Origin: Gemmatimonadaceae bacterium | Lineage (GTDB): Bacteria; Gemmatimonadota; Gemmatimonadetes; Gemmatimonadales; Gemmatimonadaceae | Reading direction: 5' to 3' | Assembly: GCA_011525845.1 (NCBI GenBank) | Contig: WYBP01000008.1 | Coordinates: 1 to 64,000 of the forward strand | DNA: 64,000 bases | Shown: positions 1 to 6,314 of the stretch, in pieces | Numbering within the stretch: the first letter of the stretch is position 1 | How the letters are laid out: each line of letters begins with the position of its first letter | The notes under the pieces: generated by a model | Seen by the model: only the letters and a program-made list of their open reading frames with translations | What the model was told of the DNA's origin: nothing | Databases searched by the model: none | Translations under genes and position numbers: made by a program

Positions 1-33
1 GGTACCGCGTGGCGCGATCGTCTTCAAAGGCAT
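1..33 (-). CDS. Possible 5' end of the next cassette gene (partial)
   Basis: On the minus strand an ATG at 33-31 is preceded by a GAAGG-type ribosome site and opens a frame that runs off the window (first residues MPLKTIAPRGT). An in-frame GTG at 60-58 would be an alternative start. Its place just inside the next cassette, past the attC at 118-250, is where a cassette gene should begin. Only 11-20 residues are visible, so no function can be assigned. Confidence 0.25.
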   Translation of the reverse strand, partial: MPLKTIAPRGT

Positions 34-117
34 TCTCGCCTTCAACGTGCCGCGAGTCACCGGAATTCCGAGGAAACGGAAGCCCTAGGGTGAGTTGGCT
101 CTGAAGCGTGTGGATTC

Positions 118-250
118 GCCTAACGTCAAGTTGTGCTGTGGCCGATTCAATAAATGCGGGTTGGCGGCCACGGCCGACCATGAAGTACGATGAGGCCGGG
201 GCCGCCAACCCGCCACCCTAGCCGGCCATCTGCACCAACTGTCGTTAGAC
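118..250 (-). repeat. attC site 1
   Basis: 133-bp cassette recombination site bounded by GCCTAAC (118-124) and GTTAGAC (244-250). The arms can fold into a long imperfect hairpin with a GC-rich core around GGTTGGCGGCC and GGCCGCCAACC. It closes the TIR-like/membrane-protein cassette. Its arms resemble those of the site at 3810-3942. Confidence 0.88.
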
Positions 251-264
251 GGCGGGCCGCGAGC

Positions 265-699
265 TTAGGAGTACTTCGCGATCACGACCGATGCGCCAAG
301 GAGCGTGAGGTAGAACGGGAGAATCGAGAGCGAGAGCGCAGCATGCCGGAACAGGTCCCAAGAGCTACCTGAAGGCTGAACAGCATACAGGTCCGCACTT
401 GCAAGCTCATCTCGATGCAACTTGTCGATGAACTCGTTGTACGCGTTCCGGAATCCTTTCTCGAGCGCGAGATAGTACGTGTCGAGGGCGAGGAAGAGAA
501 GGGTCGCCAGCGCCGCGACCCAAGCGAATCGCGCGTCGCTGCGCTCGACGACAAACACTAGGATTGCGGAGTTGAGCGCGATGCACCACGACTTCGCAGA
601 CGCGCTGTTGGCGGCCATTCGCTGAATGACGGCCTGGACGATCCCGAGGTGTGCCTGAACGGCCGGAGACTCAGCGCTAATTCTCGAGGCGGCAGTCAT
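265..699 (-). CDS. Small membrane protein coupled to the TIR-like gene (candidate membrane effector)
   Basis: 144-residue protein. The ATG at 699-697 overlaps the TGA (698-696) of the upstream TIR-like gene, a four-base ATGA overlap that indicates translational coupling. A longer frame starting at 747 exists but would overlap that gene by 50 bases and has no better support. A soluble N-terminus of about 35 residues is followed by a hydrophobic hairpin (about 37-52 and 58-76), a charged helix (80-98) and a third hydrophobic segment near the C-terminus (118-140). No enzymatic motif is visible. The two-helix layout recalls 2TM effectors found beside nucleotide-signalling defence genes, which is a resemblance only. 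It shares one integron cassette with the TIR-like gene, so the two move as a unit. Confidence 0.8.
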   Translation of the reverse strand: MTAASRISAESPAVQAHLGIVQAVIQRMAANSASAKSWCIALNSAILVFVVERSDARFAWVAALATLLFLALDTYYLALEKGFRNAYNEFIDKLHRDELASADLYAVQPSGSSWDLFRHAALSLSILPFYLTLLGASVVIAKYS

Positions 700-1280
700 G
701 CATCGATCCAAGTAGCGAAGTTGTTGTAGCCGTCGTCCGTGACCCAATCATACGTCTTGTACCATTGGGAAAGGTTATATCCATTCCCGCGATACGGCGC
801 CGCAACGCTTGTGGCAAAGGACGCGCTCCCGTCGATCTCGGAGTATTGCTCCCATTTGCCATTGACGACCTGGTGAAGCGTGCCCGTCTGGCCGTCGGTT
901 GAATAGCTGACGCCAATGTGCGCCAACGGATTGGGACCGAGGGCCTTGGTCATCCGATTCTTGCCCGCGATGCTGTTAATGTGGACTCCGAGAAGCTTGT
1001 TCCCTTTGCGGAAGCTCTTCAGGAGTTCATAGCGCACCCAAGGGCGAGCGAACGTCTCCGATCCGATGAGAACGCATGTGATGGTGGTTCCGTCGACCGC
1101 GCTGTTAACGAGCCGCTTCACGGCCAGCGGGCTCGTTCTGCGCGCGGTTTCCCACACCGATGCGTCGAAGAACCCGGCCTCTTCGCGATTGGGCTTCAGC
1201 ATCCAATGCTGCCGAACCACGTTGGCTCGGAAGTCGATGACATCCTGATAGTGAAAGCTGAAGAACACCCGCTTCGCCAT
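696..1280 (-). CDS. TIR-like protein of the Thoeris ThsB family (PF08937-like)
   Basis: 194 residues. The N-terminus MAKRVFFSFHYQD, the segment VRQHWMLKP and the strand-helix WVRYELLKSF with Glu85 match the ThsB/MTH538 type of TIR domain. ThsB proteins sense phage and make an ADP-ribose-derived messenger from NAD. Residues about 105-194 form a C-terminal extension ending in an aromatic, Gly/Asn-rich stretch (YRGNGYNLSQWY). The start lies only 10 bp from the attC at 1291-1425, without a clear Shine-Dalgarno site, as is common for cassette genes. It overlaps the following membrane-protein gene by 4 bp. No ThsA (SIR2-SLOG or macro-domain) gene is present, so the membrane protein may be the effector. 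The family assignment is fairly firm; a role in defence is inference. Confidence 0.83.
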   Translation of the reverse strand: MAKRVFFSFHYQDVIDFRANVVRQHWMLKPNREEAGFFDASVWETARRTSPLAVKRLVNSAVDGTTITCVLIGSETFARPWVRYELLKSFRKGNKLLGVHINSIAGKNRMTKALGPNPLAHIGVSYSTDGQTGTLHQVVNGKWEQYSEIDGSASFATSVAAPYRGNGYNLSQWYKTYDWVTDDGYNNFATWIDA

Positions 1281-1290
1281 GATGTCGTCC

Positions 1291-1425
1291 GTCTAACGTT
1301 TGCTTCTGCTGTGAACGCTCATATAAAAAGGGTTGGGCGGGGCGGCCGCAACACGCCTAGGGCATCACGGCCGCCCCGCCCAACCCAATCCGCACCGCGT
1401 TCATCGGCAGCAAGCGTCGTTATAC
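1291..1425 (-). repeat. attC site 2
   Basis: 135-bp site bounded by GTCTAAC (1291-1297) and GTTATAC (1419-1425), with a GC-rich stem built from GGGCGGGGCGGCCGC and its complement. It belongs to a different sequence subfamily from site 1 and resembles site 3. The TAA stop of the gene at 1420-1689 lies inside its gene-proximal box. Confidence 0.88.
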
Positions 1426-1689
1426 GGCATCCGTCGGTGCGCGCCGTTGTTCCAGCAGCTTAGTCGTGAAGTCGTGCTGCGCGCGGAGGTGCTGGATCTC
1501 CTCGGCGGCACGCACCTGTGCGTCTTCGAGCGCGCTGATTCGCTGTAACAACAGGTCGTCGCTGGACGCTGACTCGCGACGCTGCTCCATGCTGCGGACG
1601 GCGCGCAAGCCAAGGTAGAAGACGCCGATAGCGACCAGCGCCGCCGGCGCATACGCGAGCACGACCGCAGACCACGACATTCCGAACAT
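1420..1689 (-). CDS. Membrane-anchored coiled-coil protein, unknown function
   Basis: 89 residues: one N-terminal hydrophobic segment (about 8-29, rich in Ala/Val/Leu) and then a charged heptad-like region (about 35-80) likely to form a coiled coil. It is the second gene of a two-gene cassette and begins 4 bp after the zinc-ribbon gene stops. Its stop codon is TAA within the attC box GTATAAC, so the recombination site supplies the end of the reading frame. I recognise no family. Confidence 0.65.
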   Translation of the reverse strand: MFGMSWSAVVLAYAPAALVAIGVFYLGLRAVRSMEQRRESASSDDLLLQRISALEDAQVRAAEEIQHLRAQHDFTTKLLEQRRAPTDAV

Positions 1690-1692
1690 CGG

Positions 1693-1956
1693 CTATCCGC
1701 GCTCTTCGGGGTCCGTCAGGAACCACTCGAGACGGCCGCACTCCACGCACGCGAGGGTCGCGGCGGAGCGATTGGCCCAGTCGAGATTCAGGAACGTGAG
1801 GCCCGCGGAGTTGAGCTGCGCGCGGCCCTCGACGAAGCGTTCGCCACCGCAGTGCGGGCAGCGGACGGGCTTACCAGCGACCTCGAACGGCTCACCGCTC
1901 GGTCCACTGCTCATCGCCTTGGCGCCAGCTGCGACCGCGCTGAAGAACTTCTTCAT
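1693..1956 (-). CDS. Zinc-ribbon protein (DUF2082-like, putative nucleic-acid binding)
   Basis: 87 residues. A CPHCGG knuckle at about residue 33 and a CVECG knuckle at about residue 70 form a four-cysteine zinc ribbon. The region between them (ERFVEGRAQLNSAGLTFLNL) and the following LEWF resemble the small DUF2082 zinc-ribbon family, annotated as nucleic-acid binding on structural grounds. A GAGGGAG ribosome site precedes the ATG at 1956. It is the first gene of its cassette, followed by a membrane/coiled-coil gene. The molecular role is unknown. Confidence 0.7.
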   Translation of the reverse strand: MKKFFSAVAAGAKAMSSGPSGEPFEVAGKPVRCPHCGGERFVEGRAQLNSAGLTFLNLDWANRSAATLACVECGRLEWFLTDPEERG

Positions 1957-1978
1957 GAGTCTCTCCCTCGACTAGTCC

Positions 1979-2117
1979 GTATAACGATTGCTTCTGCTGT
2001 GAACGCTTCAAATAGAAGCAGTTGTGGGGCGGCCGCTAGGCCGTCCCATGCTTCATACTGCGGCCGCCCCACAACTGCATCATTCGCCGCGTTCATCAGC
2101 AGCAAGCGATGTTATGC
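1979..2117 (-). repeat. attC site 3
   Basis: 139-bp site bounded by GTATAAC (1979-1985) and GTTATGC (2111-2117). The arms match site 2 (TGCTTCTGCTGTGAACGC near one end, CGTTCATC-GCAGCAAGCG near the other). It closes the TraB-like cassette, leaving 55 non-coding bases (2118-2172) between stop and attC. Confidence 0.88.
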
Positions 2118-2172
2118 CGCTCCCTTCCTTGCTGTAGGCATTGATCCGCCTCGCCATTCAGGCCTGAGTTCC

Positions 2173-2829
2173 TCAGGGCTCAAGAGATGCGTTGAAATCC
2201 CAGACCGCGCCAGAATCACCCCCGGGAGCTCTCTCCCTGGCGAGTCTCATGAGCCCCGGTCGATGCGCCGCGCCAGTCAGTAGGACGCTCGTTCTGAAAG
2301 TCCCAGTGCGACATTGGCGCTCAATGTTCGTCATCATCTCCTCTTCACGGAGTCGATTCGTGTCGAGCCAGAGTTGGAACAACGCGTCGAGCCGAGGGTC
2401 TGCGATGACTCTGAGGGTCGACAGCATGGCGTCGCGGAGATCAGATCCGAGTTGAGCACACTGCTCGCTATTGAGGTAGTGAAAGCCGTGCACATACGTG
2501 TATTGGCTGTGCAAATCAATAGCACGGCAGTACTCGGGGCTCCGGACTTCGATCTCCCGGTTGAGCTCTCGGTCGCGATGGAAGAACTCGCCTACAGGCG
2601 TCGGCCGGTCGACAGCGACGAGCTCAACTGATCTGCCTTGGCGGTAGTGACTGACGGCAATCGCCTCGAGTGACGGCTCAGGTCCCTCCAAATACTCGTC
2701 AATCCTTCCGACTGGCGCCTCCAGGAAGACCACCTCTGGCTGGATGCGCTCCAGAATTGCTACCAGCTCCGCAGGATTCGCCTGCCCGTTCTCGGCGTGC
2801 ACAGTGCCAACTACGAAGACCTGCTTCAT
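2173..2829 (-). CDS. TraB/PrgY-like family protein
   Basis: 218 residues. The opening VFVVGTVHAENG, followed about 15 residues later by PEVVFLEAP, resembles the GxxH...E start of the TraB/PrgY/Tiki group. A C-terminal VLLTGAAHRPG resembles its second conserved GxxH motif. Members of this superfamily are suspected metalloproteases or pheromone-processing factors, though activity is mostly unproven in bacteria. No transmembrane segment is visible, so it is probably cytoplasmic. GAGGAG precedes the ATG. It is the only gene of its cassette. The superfamily call is moderate because overall similarity is limited to these motifs. Confidence 0.6.
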   Translation of the reverse strand: MKQVFVVGTVHAENGQANPAELVAILERIQPEVVFLEAPVGRIDEYLEGPEPSLEAIAVSHYRQGRSVELVAVDRPTPVGEFFHRDRELNREIEVRSPEYCRAIDLHSQYTYVHGFHYLNSEQCAQLGSDLRDAMLSTLRVIADPRLDALFQLWLDTNRLREEEMMTNIERQCRTGTFRTSVLLTGAAHRPGLMRLARERAPGGDSGAVWDFNASLEP

Positions 2830-2857
2830 CAGACGCTCCTCAAGCGCGCGCGAGTCG

Positions 2858-2991
2858 GCATAACGTCAGCTTGTGCTGCGGCCGTTCCAATAATTTGCGG
2901 CGGCGGGGCCGCCGCAAGCCTTCCATACCATGGAGCGGCGGCCCCGCCGCCGCTTCCGAAGCCCGGCCGTCTGCACCAAGCGCCGTTAGCT
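2858..2991 (-). repeat. attC site 4
   Basis: 134-bp site bounded by GCATAAC (2858-2864) and GTTAGCT (2985-2991). The stem contains GCGGCGGGGCCGCCGC and its complement. It is nearly identical to site 5, differing at only a few positions. The TAA stop of the gene at 2986-3261 lies in its terminal box. Confidence 0.9.
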
Positions 2992-3261
2992 GGTTCGCGC
3001 GTCGAGCCAGCCCCTCAACTCGTCTACGTCACGAATGACGTGAGGATTCCGATGCAGCCCCGGATCTAGCTGCGCGGCATGATAGCCGCTCGGCTCCCCG
3101 GAGTCACTCAGCACAACCCACGAGTTCGCCGCGTTCTTCGGTAAGCCTTGCATCACCGATCGTGGAAGACGGCCCACCAGTCCGGCAACCGCGCCGTATG
3201 TCGCGCGCTGCTGCGCAGCCCTGAGTTCCCGGAGAATGATGCCTAGGCTGAGCGGCGCCAT
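2986..3261 (-). CDS. Alkyltransferase-like (MGMT-fold) cassette protein lacking the acceptor cysteine
   Basis: 91 residues. ATYGAVAGLVGRLPRSVMQG reads like the helix-turn-helix of O6-alkylguanine DNA alkyltransferases (TYGxIA...G...A.xVG). It is followed by NSWVVLSDSGEPSGY where those proteins have PCHRVV..G. The reactive Cys is absent and a Trp stands next to its place, as in alkyltransferase-like (ATL) proteins, which bind O6-alkylguanine and recruit excision repair. The domain is shorter than classical ATLs. There is no clear ribosome site. The stop codon TAA is provided by the attC box AGCTAAC. The fold assignment rests on motif reading only. Confidence 0.55.
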   Translation of the reverse strand: MAPLSLGIILRELRAAQQRATYGAVAGLVGRLPRSVMQGLPKNAANSWVVLSDSGEPSGYHAAQLDPGLHRNPHVIRDVDELRGWLDARTS

Positions 3262-3286
3262 GAGTGCTTCGAATGTTTGAGAATCC

Positions 3287-3421
3287 AGCTAACGTCAGCT
3301 TGTGCTGCGGCCGTTCCAATAATTTGCGGCGGCGGGGCCGCCGCAAGCCTTCCATAACATGGAGCGGCGGCCCCGCCGCCGCTTCCGAAGCCCGGCCGTC
3401 AGCCACCAAGCGTCGTTAGCC
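3287..3421 (-). repeat. attC site 5
   Basis: 135-bp site bounded by AGCTAAC (3287-3293) and GTTAGCC (3415-3421). It is almost the same sequence as site 4, so the two adjacent cassettes share an attC type. The stop of the membrane-protein gene at 3416-3790 lies in its terminal box. Confidence 0.9.
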
Positions 3422-3790
3422 AGCGCGTCGCCGAGCCAATACGCCAGCGCTGACCGCGAGCAGCCCGGCGAGGAAGTACGCCGAGGCACCCCAGCCGATC
3501 GGCGAAGGAGTCAGGTCCCAGGACTCTGCGTACAGCCTCCAGTTGAGGTACGCGGCACCCATGACCGCGATCAGGCCCACAAGTGACAGCGCGACCGGCC
3601 AACGGCGTACGATGCAGACGGCCCCCAGTGCCGCGCAGCCAATCGGAATCGCGGAGGACGCAGCGCCCGTACTCGAGTGGAGCGCCTCACTCCCCGTCCG
3701 GAGCATCGGCAGGAGAGGCACCGCGGCGAGCCCGGCGACCGCCAGCCAACCGAGTCCGACTGCTATGGCGCTCCTTTTGTCGCGAGTCAT
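3416..3790 (-). CDS. Four-helix membrane protein, unknown function
   Basis: 124 residues from the ATG at 3790 (a TTG one codon upstream is an alternative). Hydrophobic segments at roughly 7-29, 44-59, 64-84 and 98-120 predict four transmembrane helices joined by short loops, with an arginine-rich C-terminus. No catalytic motif is evident. It is the only gene of its cassette, and its TAA stop lies inside the attC box GGCTAAC. Small multi-helix membrane proteins of unknown role are common cassette cargo; I do not recognise this family. Confidence 0.7.
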   Translation of the reverse strand: MTRDKRSAIAVGLGWLAVAGLAAVPLLPMLRTGSEALHSSTGAASSAIPIGCAALGAVCIVRRWPVALSLVGLIAVMGAAYLNWRLYAESWDLTPSPIGWGASAYFLAGLLAVSAGVLARRRAG

Positions 3791-3809
3791 CAAGACACCA
3801 AGGTCGTCT

Positions 3810-3942
3810 GGCTAACGTCAGCTTGTGCTGCGGCCGATCAAATAGATGCGGGTTGGCGGCCGCGCCAAACCCGCCTCAACGATAAGGCGCGGCCGCCAAC
3901 CCGCCACCCTAGCCGGCCGTCAGTCACCAAGCGTCGTTAGGC
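3810..3942 (-). repeat. attC site 6
   Basis: 133-bp site bounded by GGCTAAC (3810-3816) and GTTAGGC (3936-3942). It shares GATCAAATA/GATTCAATA-type and GCGGGTTGGCGGCC segments with site 1. It closes the cassette nearest the attI-like end. Confidence 0.88.
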
Positions 3943-3946
3943 GCCG

Positions 3947-4894
3947 CTAGTACAAATACTCGTCAAGCAGCTTCTTGACCGAGAATCCCTTCTTCGCCAG
4001 CTGAACGCGCATACGCCAGCGTCGCGCACGCATCCCGCTGCAGTAGACCGTAATTGCGAGAGTGACGACGCGCTTTGCGCGTACGCCCTTCTTCATCTCG
4101 AATACGAGTGCTCCGATAACAACATTGAAGCCTCGATGAAGCGGTCGGTCCTGATGAGCCGAGAACGTCTTCTCGCCAGGATTGATGTCGCTAATGTCGG
4201 CGAGGTGCTGCGCAATGATCGATGAGCACGCGTCCGGATTCTCCACAGTGACTGTGACATCGATGTCGCGTCCAGCACGCGAGGCACTGTTGCCAAGAAT
4301 CAGAGGAACCCGCCATGCACCGTTTGACTCTCGCGTGACGAGCCGGTCGTCGAAGATCGGTGCGATGTCTGGCGCTTCGCTGCCGGCGAACATCCGCTTG
4401 ATCATCGGATACGGCATATCGACAAACTCCGCACCAACGCGGATGCAGATGCGTTTGTCGTCAATGGACTGGACCGGGTCGCCTGAGGTTCCCGGCACAA
4501 GCAGGACTGCCACCCCCTTAGAGTCCTTTGAGGACTTCTTAAGCACACGCACCGGCGGACACGGGACGACAGGTGTTGTCAGTGTCGCGAGAATCCGATC
4601 GATGCGCTGCGCAAACTTTGTGCACTCGGCGATGGGTTCAATCTGGGCGAGTACGTCAAGGCCGCTGTGAAGCTTGTTCGAAGTGCTCACGCCGAACACG
4701 ACGACTCCGCCCCCTGCGTTAGCAAAACCGCTCAGAATCGTTCCGAGCTGGGCCTTGAATCCCTTGTCTAGGATCGGAGAGTGCGGAGCCTTGCACTCGA
4801 GAAGCTGGCTCTCCGCCTCGCCAGTGGAAACCAGATCCTCGATACTCTGCCACGTTGACAGACTTTCGAACAGAGCTTGAGCCGAGGTGGTCAT
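3947..4894 (-). CDS. AlbA_2/Schlafen-type DNA-binding domain protein
   Basis: 315 residues. The N-terminal section, with LLECKAP (about 32-38) and ILSGFANAGGGVVVFGV (about 53-69), carries the ExK...SAFANxxGGxxxFGV signature of the AlbA_2 domain (PF04326), which is found in Schlafen-like and putative regulatory or defence proteins. The remaining two thirds hold no recognised domain, and the C-terminus is basic. It is the first cassette after the attI-like site, so it is best placed to be expressed from that end. There is no ribosome site before the ATG; the coding frame ends 5 bp from attC site 6. The biological role is unknown. Confidence 0.75.
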   Translation of the reverse strand: MTTSAQALFESLSTWQSIEDLVSTGEAESQLLECKAPHSPILDKGFKAQLGTILSGFANAGGGVVVFGVSTSNKLHSGLDVLAQIEPIAECTKFAQRIDRILATLTTPVVPCPPVRVLKKSSKDSKGVAVLLVPGTSGDPVQSIDDKRICIRVGAEFVDMPYPMIKRMFAGSEAPDIAPIFDDRLVTRESNGAWRVPLILGNSASRAGRDIDVTVTVENPDACSSIIAQHLADISDINPGEKTFSAHQDRPLHRGFNVVIGALVFEMKKGVRAKRVVTLAITVYCSGMRARRWRMRVQLAKKGFSVKKLLDEYLY

Positions 4895-4916
4895 AGGCAG
4901 AAAGATTGTGTCGTGC

Positions 4917-4994
4917 GCCTAACGTGTGTTAGACAGCCCCGCCTAATTCGGACCGCTCCCACACCCACCGAATTAGCCCGCGCTGCCTAATTGG
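4917..4994 (-). other. attI-like recombination site at the right end of the array
   Basis: On the minus strand this reads GTCTAAC-ACAC-GTTAGGC (4934-4917): an inverted box pair like the attI core, where the array's first cassette begins. Two direct copies of CCAATTAGGC / CCGAATTAGGC lie upstream (4994-4985 and 4951-4941), and an inverted copy at 4968-4977 makes a 9-bp stem with the second. Class 1 attI has a comparable core plus two upstream direct repeats that bind integrase. No integrase gene is adjacent; mnmA ends 169 bp away. An attC that lost its centre could look similar. Confidence 0.55.
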
Positions 4995-5162
4995 TCCCGC
5001 CAATACTCACCGCCGCGCAAATCTCCGCAACACACACGGATGGGCGGCCTTGGCCGGCTCCGGGAATGCAGCGATCGCCGGGCAAAGCGGCCGCAGGCAG
5101 GGAAAGGCAGAACTGCCTAAGCGGGGATTCGCGGGCGGTGAAAGCCCCTCGCCGGCACGGAG
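4995..5162. other. Non-coding spacer between mnmA and the integron array
   Basis: 168 bp with no convincing gene. It contains a short GGCAG-AA-CTGCC palindrome (5106-5117) running into another GCCTAAG box (5115-5121), possibly a further degenerate relative of the integron boxes. There is no T-run typical of an intrinsic terminator, so transcription from iscS-mnmA could continue into the cassettes. Confidence 0.4.
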
Positions 5163-6314
5163 CTACGCCGCCCGCACCGGCAACCCACGCCTGCCGCGCT
5201 CGATCACGCCCCCGCCCAGCACCACGTCCCCATCATAGAACACCACCGACTGCCCGGGCGTGATCGCCGGCACGGCGACGTCCAGCGCGACCTCGACCTC
5301 ACCGGCCGCGCTGCGGAGGAGAGTGCCGGGGACGGGCCTGGCACGGTGGCGGATGCGGACCTGGATGGGGGCGCCGTCTGAGGGCGGGGTGGGGACGAGC
5401 CAGTTCACCTCCCTGGCGACGAGGCCGCGGCCGAGGAGCTCCTCGCGCGGGCCGATCACCACGGCACGGTCGGCAGGGCGGAGGGCGACGACGAACATGG
5501 GCTCGGACGAGCCGCCGGGGAGGCGGCGGCGCTGGCCGACGGTGTAGCGCGCGAATCCCTCGTGCGAACCGACGACGGTCCCGTCGCTCGTGACGATCGG
5601 GCCCGGGGAGAGGGCGGGGGCGTCGGCGGGGAGCTCGCGCTCGAGCACCTTCACGTAATCGCCGTCGGGCACGAAACAGATCTCCTGGCTCTCCGGCTTC
5701 TCGGCGGTGAGCACGCCGAGCTCGCGCGCGAGCGCACGCGTCTCGGCCTTCGTCATCCCGCCGACGGGGAGGAGCATCCGGCCGAGCACGGCGCGGTCGA
5801 TGCCCCAGAGGAAATAGGTCTGGTCCTTGGCATCGTCGAGCCCGCGCATCAGGCGCCCGTCGGCGACGCGGGCGTAGTGGCCGGTCGCGATGAAGGGGGC
5901 CTCGATGGCGTCGGCCTTCTCGAGGAGGTCGCGGAACTTGGTGAAGGTGTTGCAGCGCACGCAGGGGATGGGGGTGCGCCCGGCGGCGTACTCGTCCACG
6001 AAGTCCTGCAGCACGTCGCGCCCGAACCGGTCCTGCAGGTTGAGCACGTAGTGCGGCACGCCCAGCGCCTCGGCCACGCGACGCGCATCGTTCACGCTGT
6101 CGAGCGAGCAGCAGGGCCGGTCGGGCACCTCGCCGCCGTCGTGGAAGAGCTTCATCGTCACGCCGACGACGTCGTACCCCTCGCGCACGAGGAGGGCGGC
6201 GGCGACGGACGAGTCGACGCCGCCGGACATGGCGACCAGGACGCGCGGGCCCCGGTGCATGCCTCGCGTGCTCGCCGGAGCCGCCGCGCCCTGTCCGCCG
6301 AGCTCGCCGCTCAC
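5163..6314 (-). CDS. mnmA: tRNA-specific 2-thiouridylase MnmA
   Basis: 383 residues. The enzyme adds sulfur to C2 of uridine 34 in tRNAs for Lys, Glu and Gln, using ATP and sulfur relayed from a cysteine desulfurase. Evidence: the PP-loop VLVAMSGGVDSS (about 25-36), IPCVRCN with the first catalytic cysteine, GHYARV, and ESQEICFVPDGDY with the persulfide-forming cysteine. A C-terminal beta-barrel domain follows (GxxVxxH region, then a Gln/Val-rich end). The GTG start at 6314 overlaps the stop of iscS (GTGA), and an internal ATG at 6260 is an alternative. The pairing with iscS supplies both steps of 2-thiolation. Immediately downstream lies the integron array. Confidence 0.97.
   Translation of the reverse strand: MSGELGGQGAAAPASTRGMHRGPRVLVAMSGGVDSSVAAALLVREGYDVVGVTMKLFHDGGEVPDRPCCSLDSVNDARRVAEALGVPHYVLNLQDRFGRDVLQDFVDEYAAGRTPIPCVRCNTFTKFRDLLEKADAIEAPFIATGHYARVADGRLMRGLDDAKDQTYFLWGIDRAVLGRMLLPVGGMTKAETRALARELGVLTAEKPESQEICFVPDGDYVKVLERELPADAPALSPGPIVTSDGTVVGSHEGFARYTVGQRRRLPGGSSEPMFVVALRPADRAVVIGPREELLGRGLVAREVNWLVPTPPSDGAPIQVRIRHRARPVPGTLLRSAAGEVEVALDVAVPAITPGQSVVFYDGDVVLGGGVIERGRRGLPVRAA

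Larger units (their letters stand above)
1..4934 (-). mobile_element. Integron gene-cassette array without integrase in view
   Basis: Six near-palindromic elements, each bounded by RYYYAAC and GTTRRRY boxes, alternate with short genes that are all on the minus strand. Each gene has its attC immediately 3', as in integron cassettes. In the element at 2858-2991, read on the minus strand, the 5' arm has one more base than the 3' arm (TTGGTGC against TTGTGC). That is the extrahelical-base asymmetry which sets attC orientation, and it agrees with the gene direction. The right end is an attI-like site beside mnmA. No tyrosine recombinase gene is in the window, so this is either an integrase-less cluster or an array whose integrase lies beyond the left edge. 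Confidence 0.9.

Noticed and set aside
696-747. Longer start (747) for the membrane-protein gene
   Set aside because: It would overlap the TIR-like gene by 50 bp; the ATG at 699 forms a tight ATGA overlap and starts the hydrophobic-protein pattern.
118-3942. Reading the long GC palindromes as rho-independent terminators or a CRISPR array
   Set aside because: No T-runs, units are about 135 bp with cassette genes between them, and all carry RYYYAAC/GTTRRRY boxes, which identifies attC.
5101-5121. Terminator after mnmA
   Set aside because: The GGCAG/CTGCC stem is only 5 bp with a 2-base loop and no T-run.
4935-5162. Integrase gene remnant
   Set aside because: No frame here encodes tyrosine-recombinase motifs; only short box-like repeats are visible.
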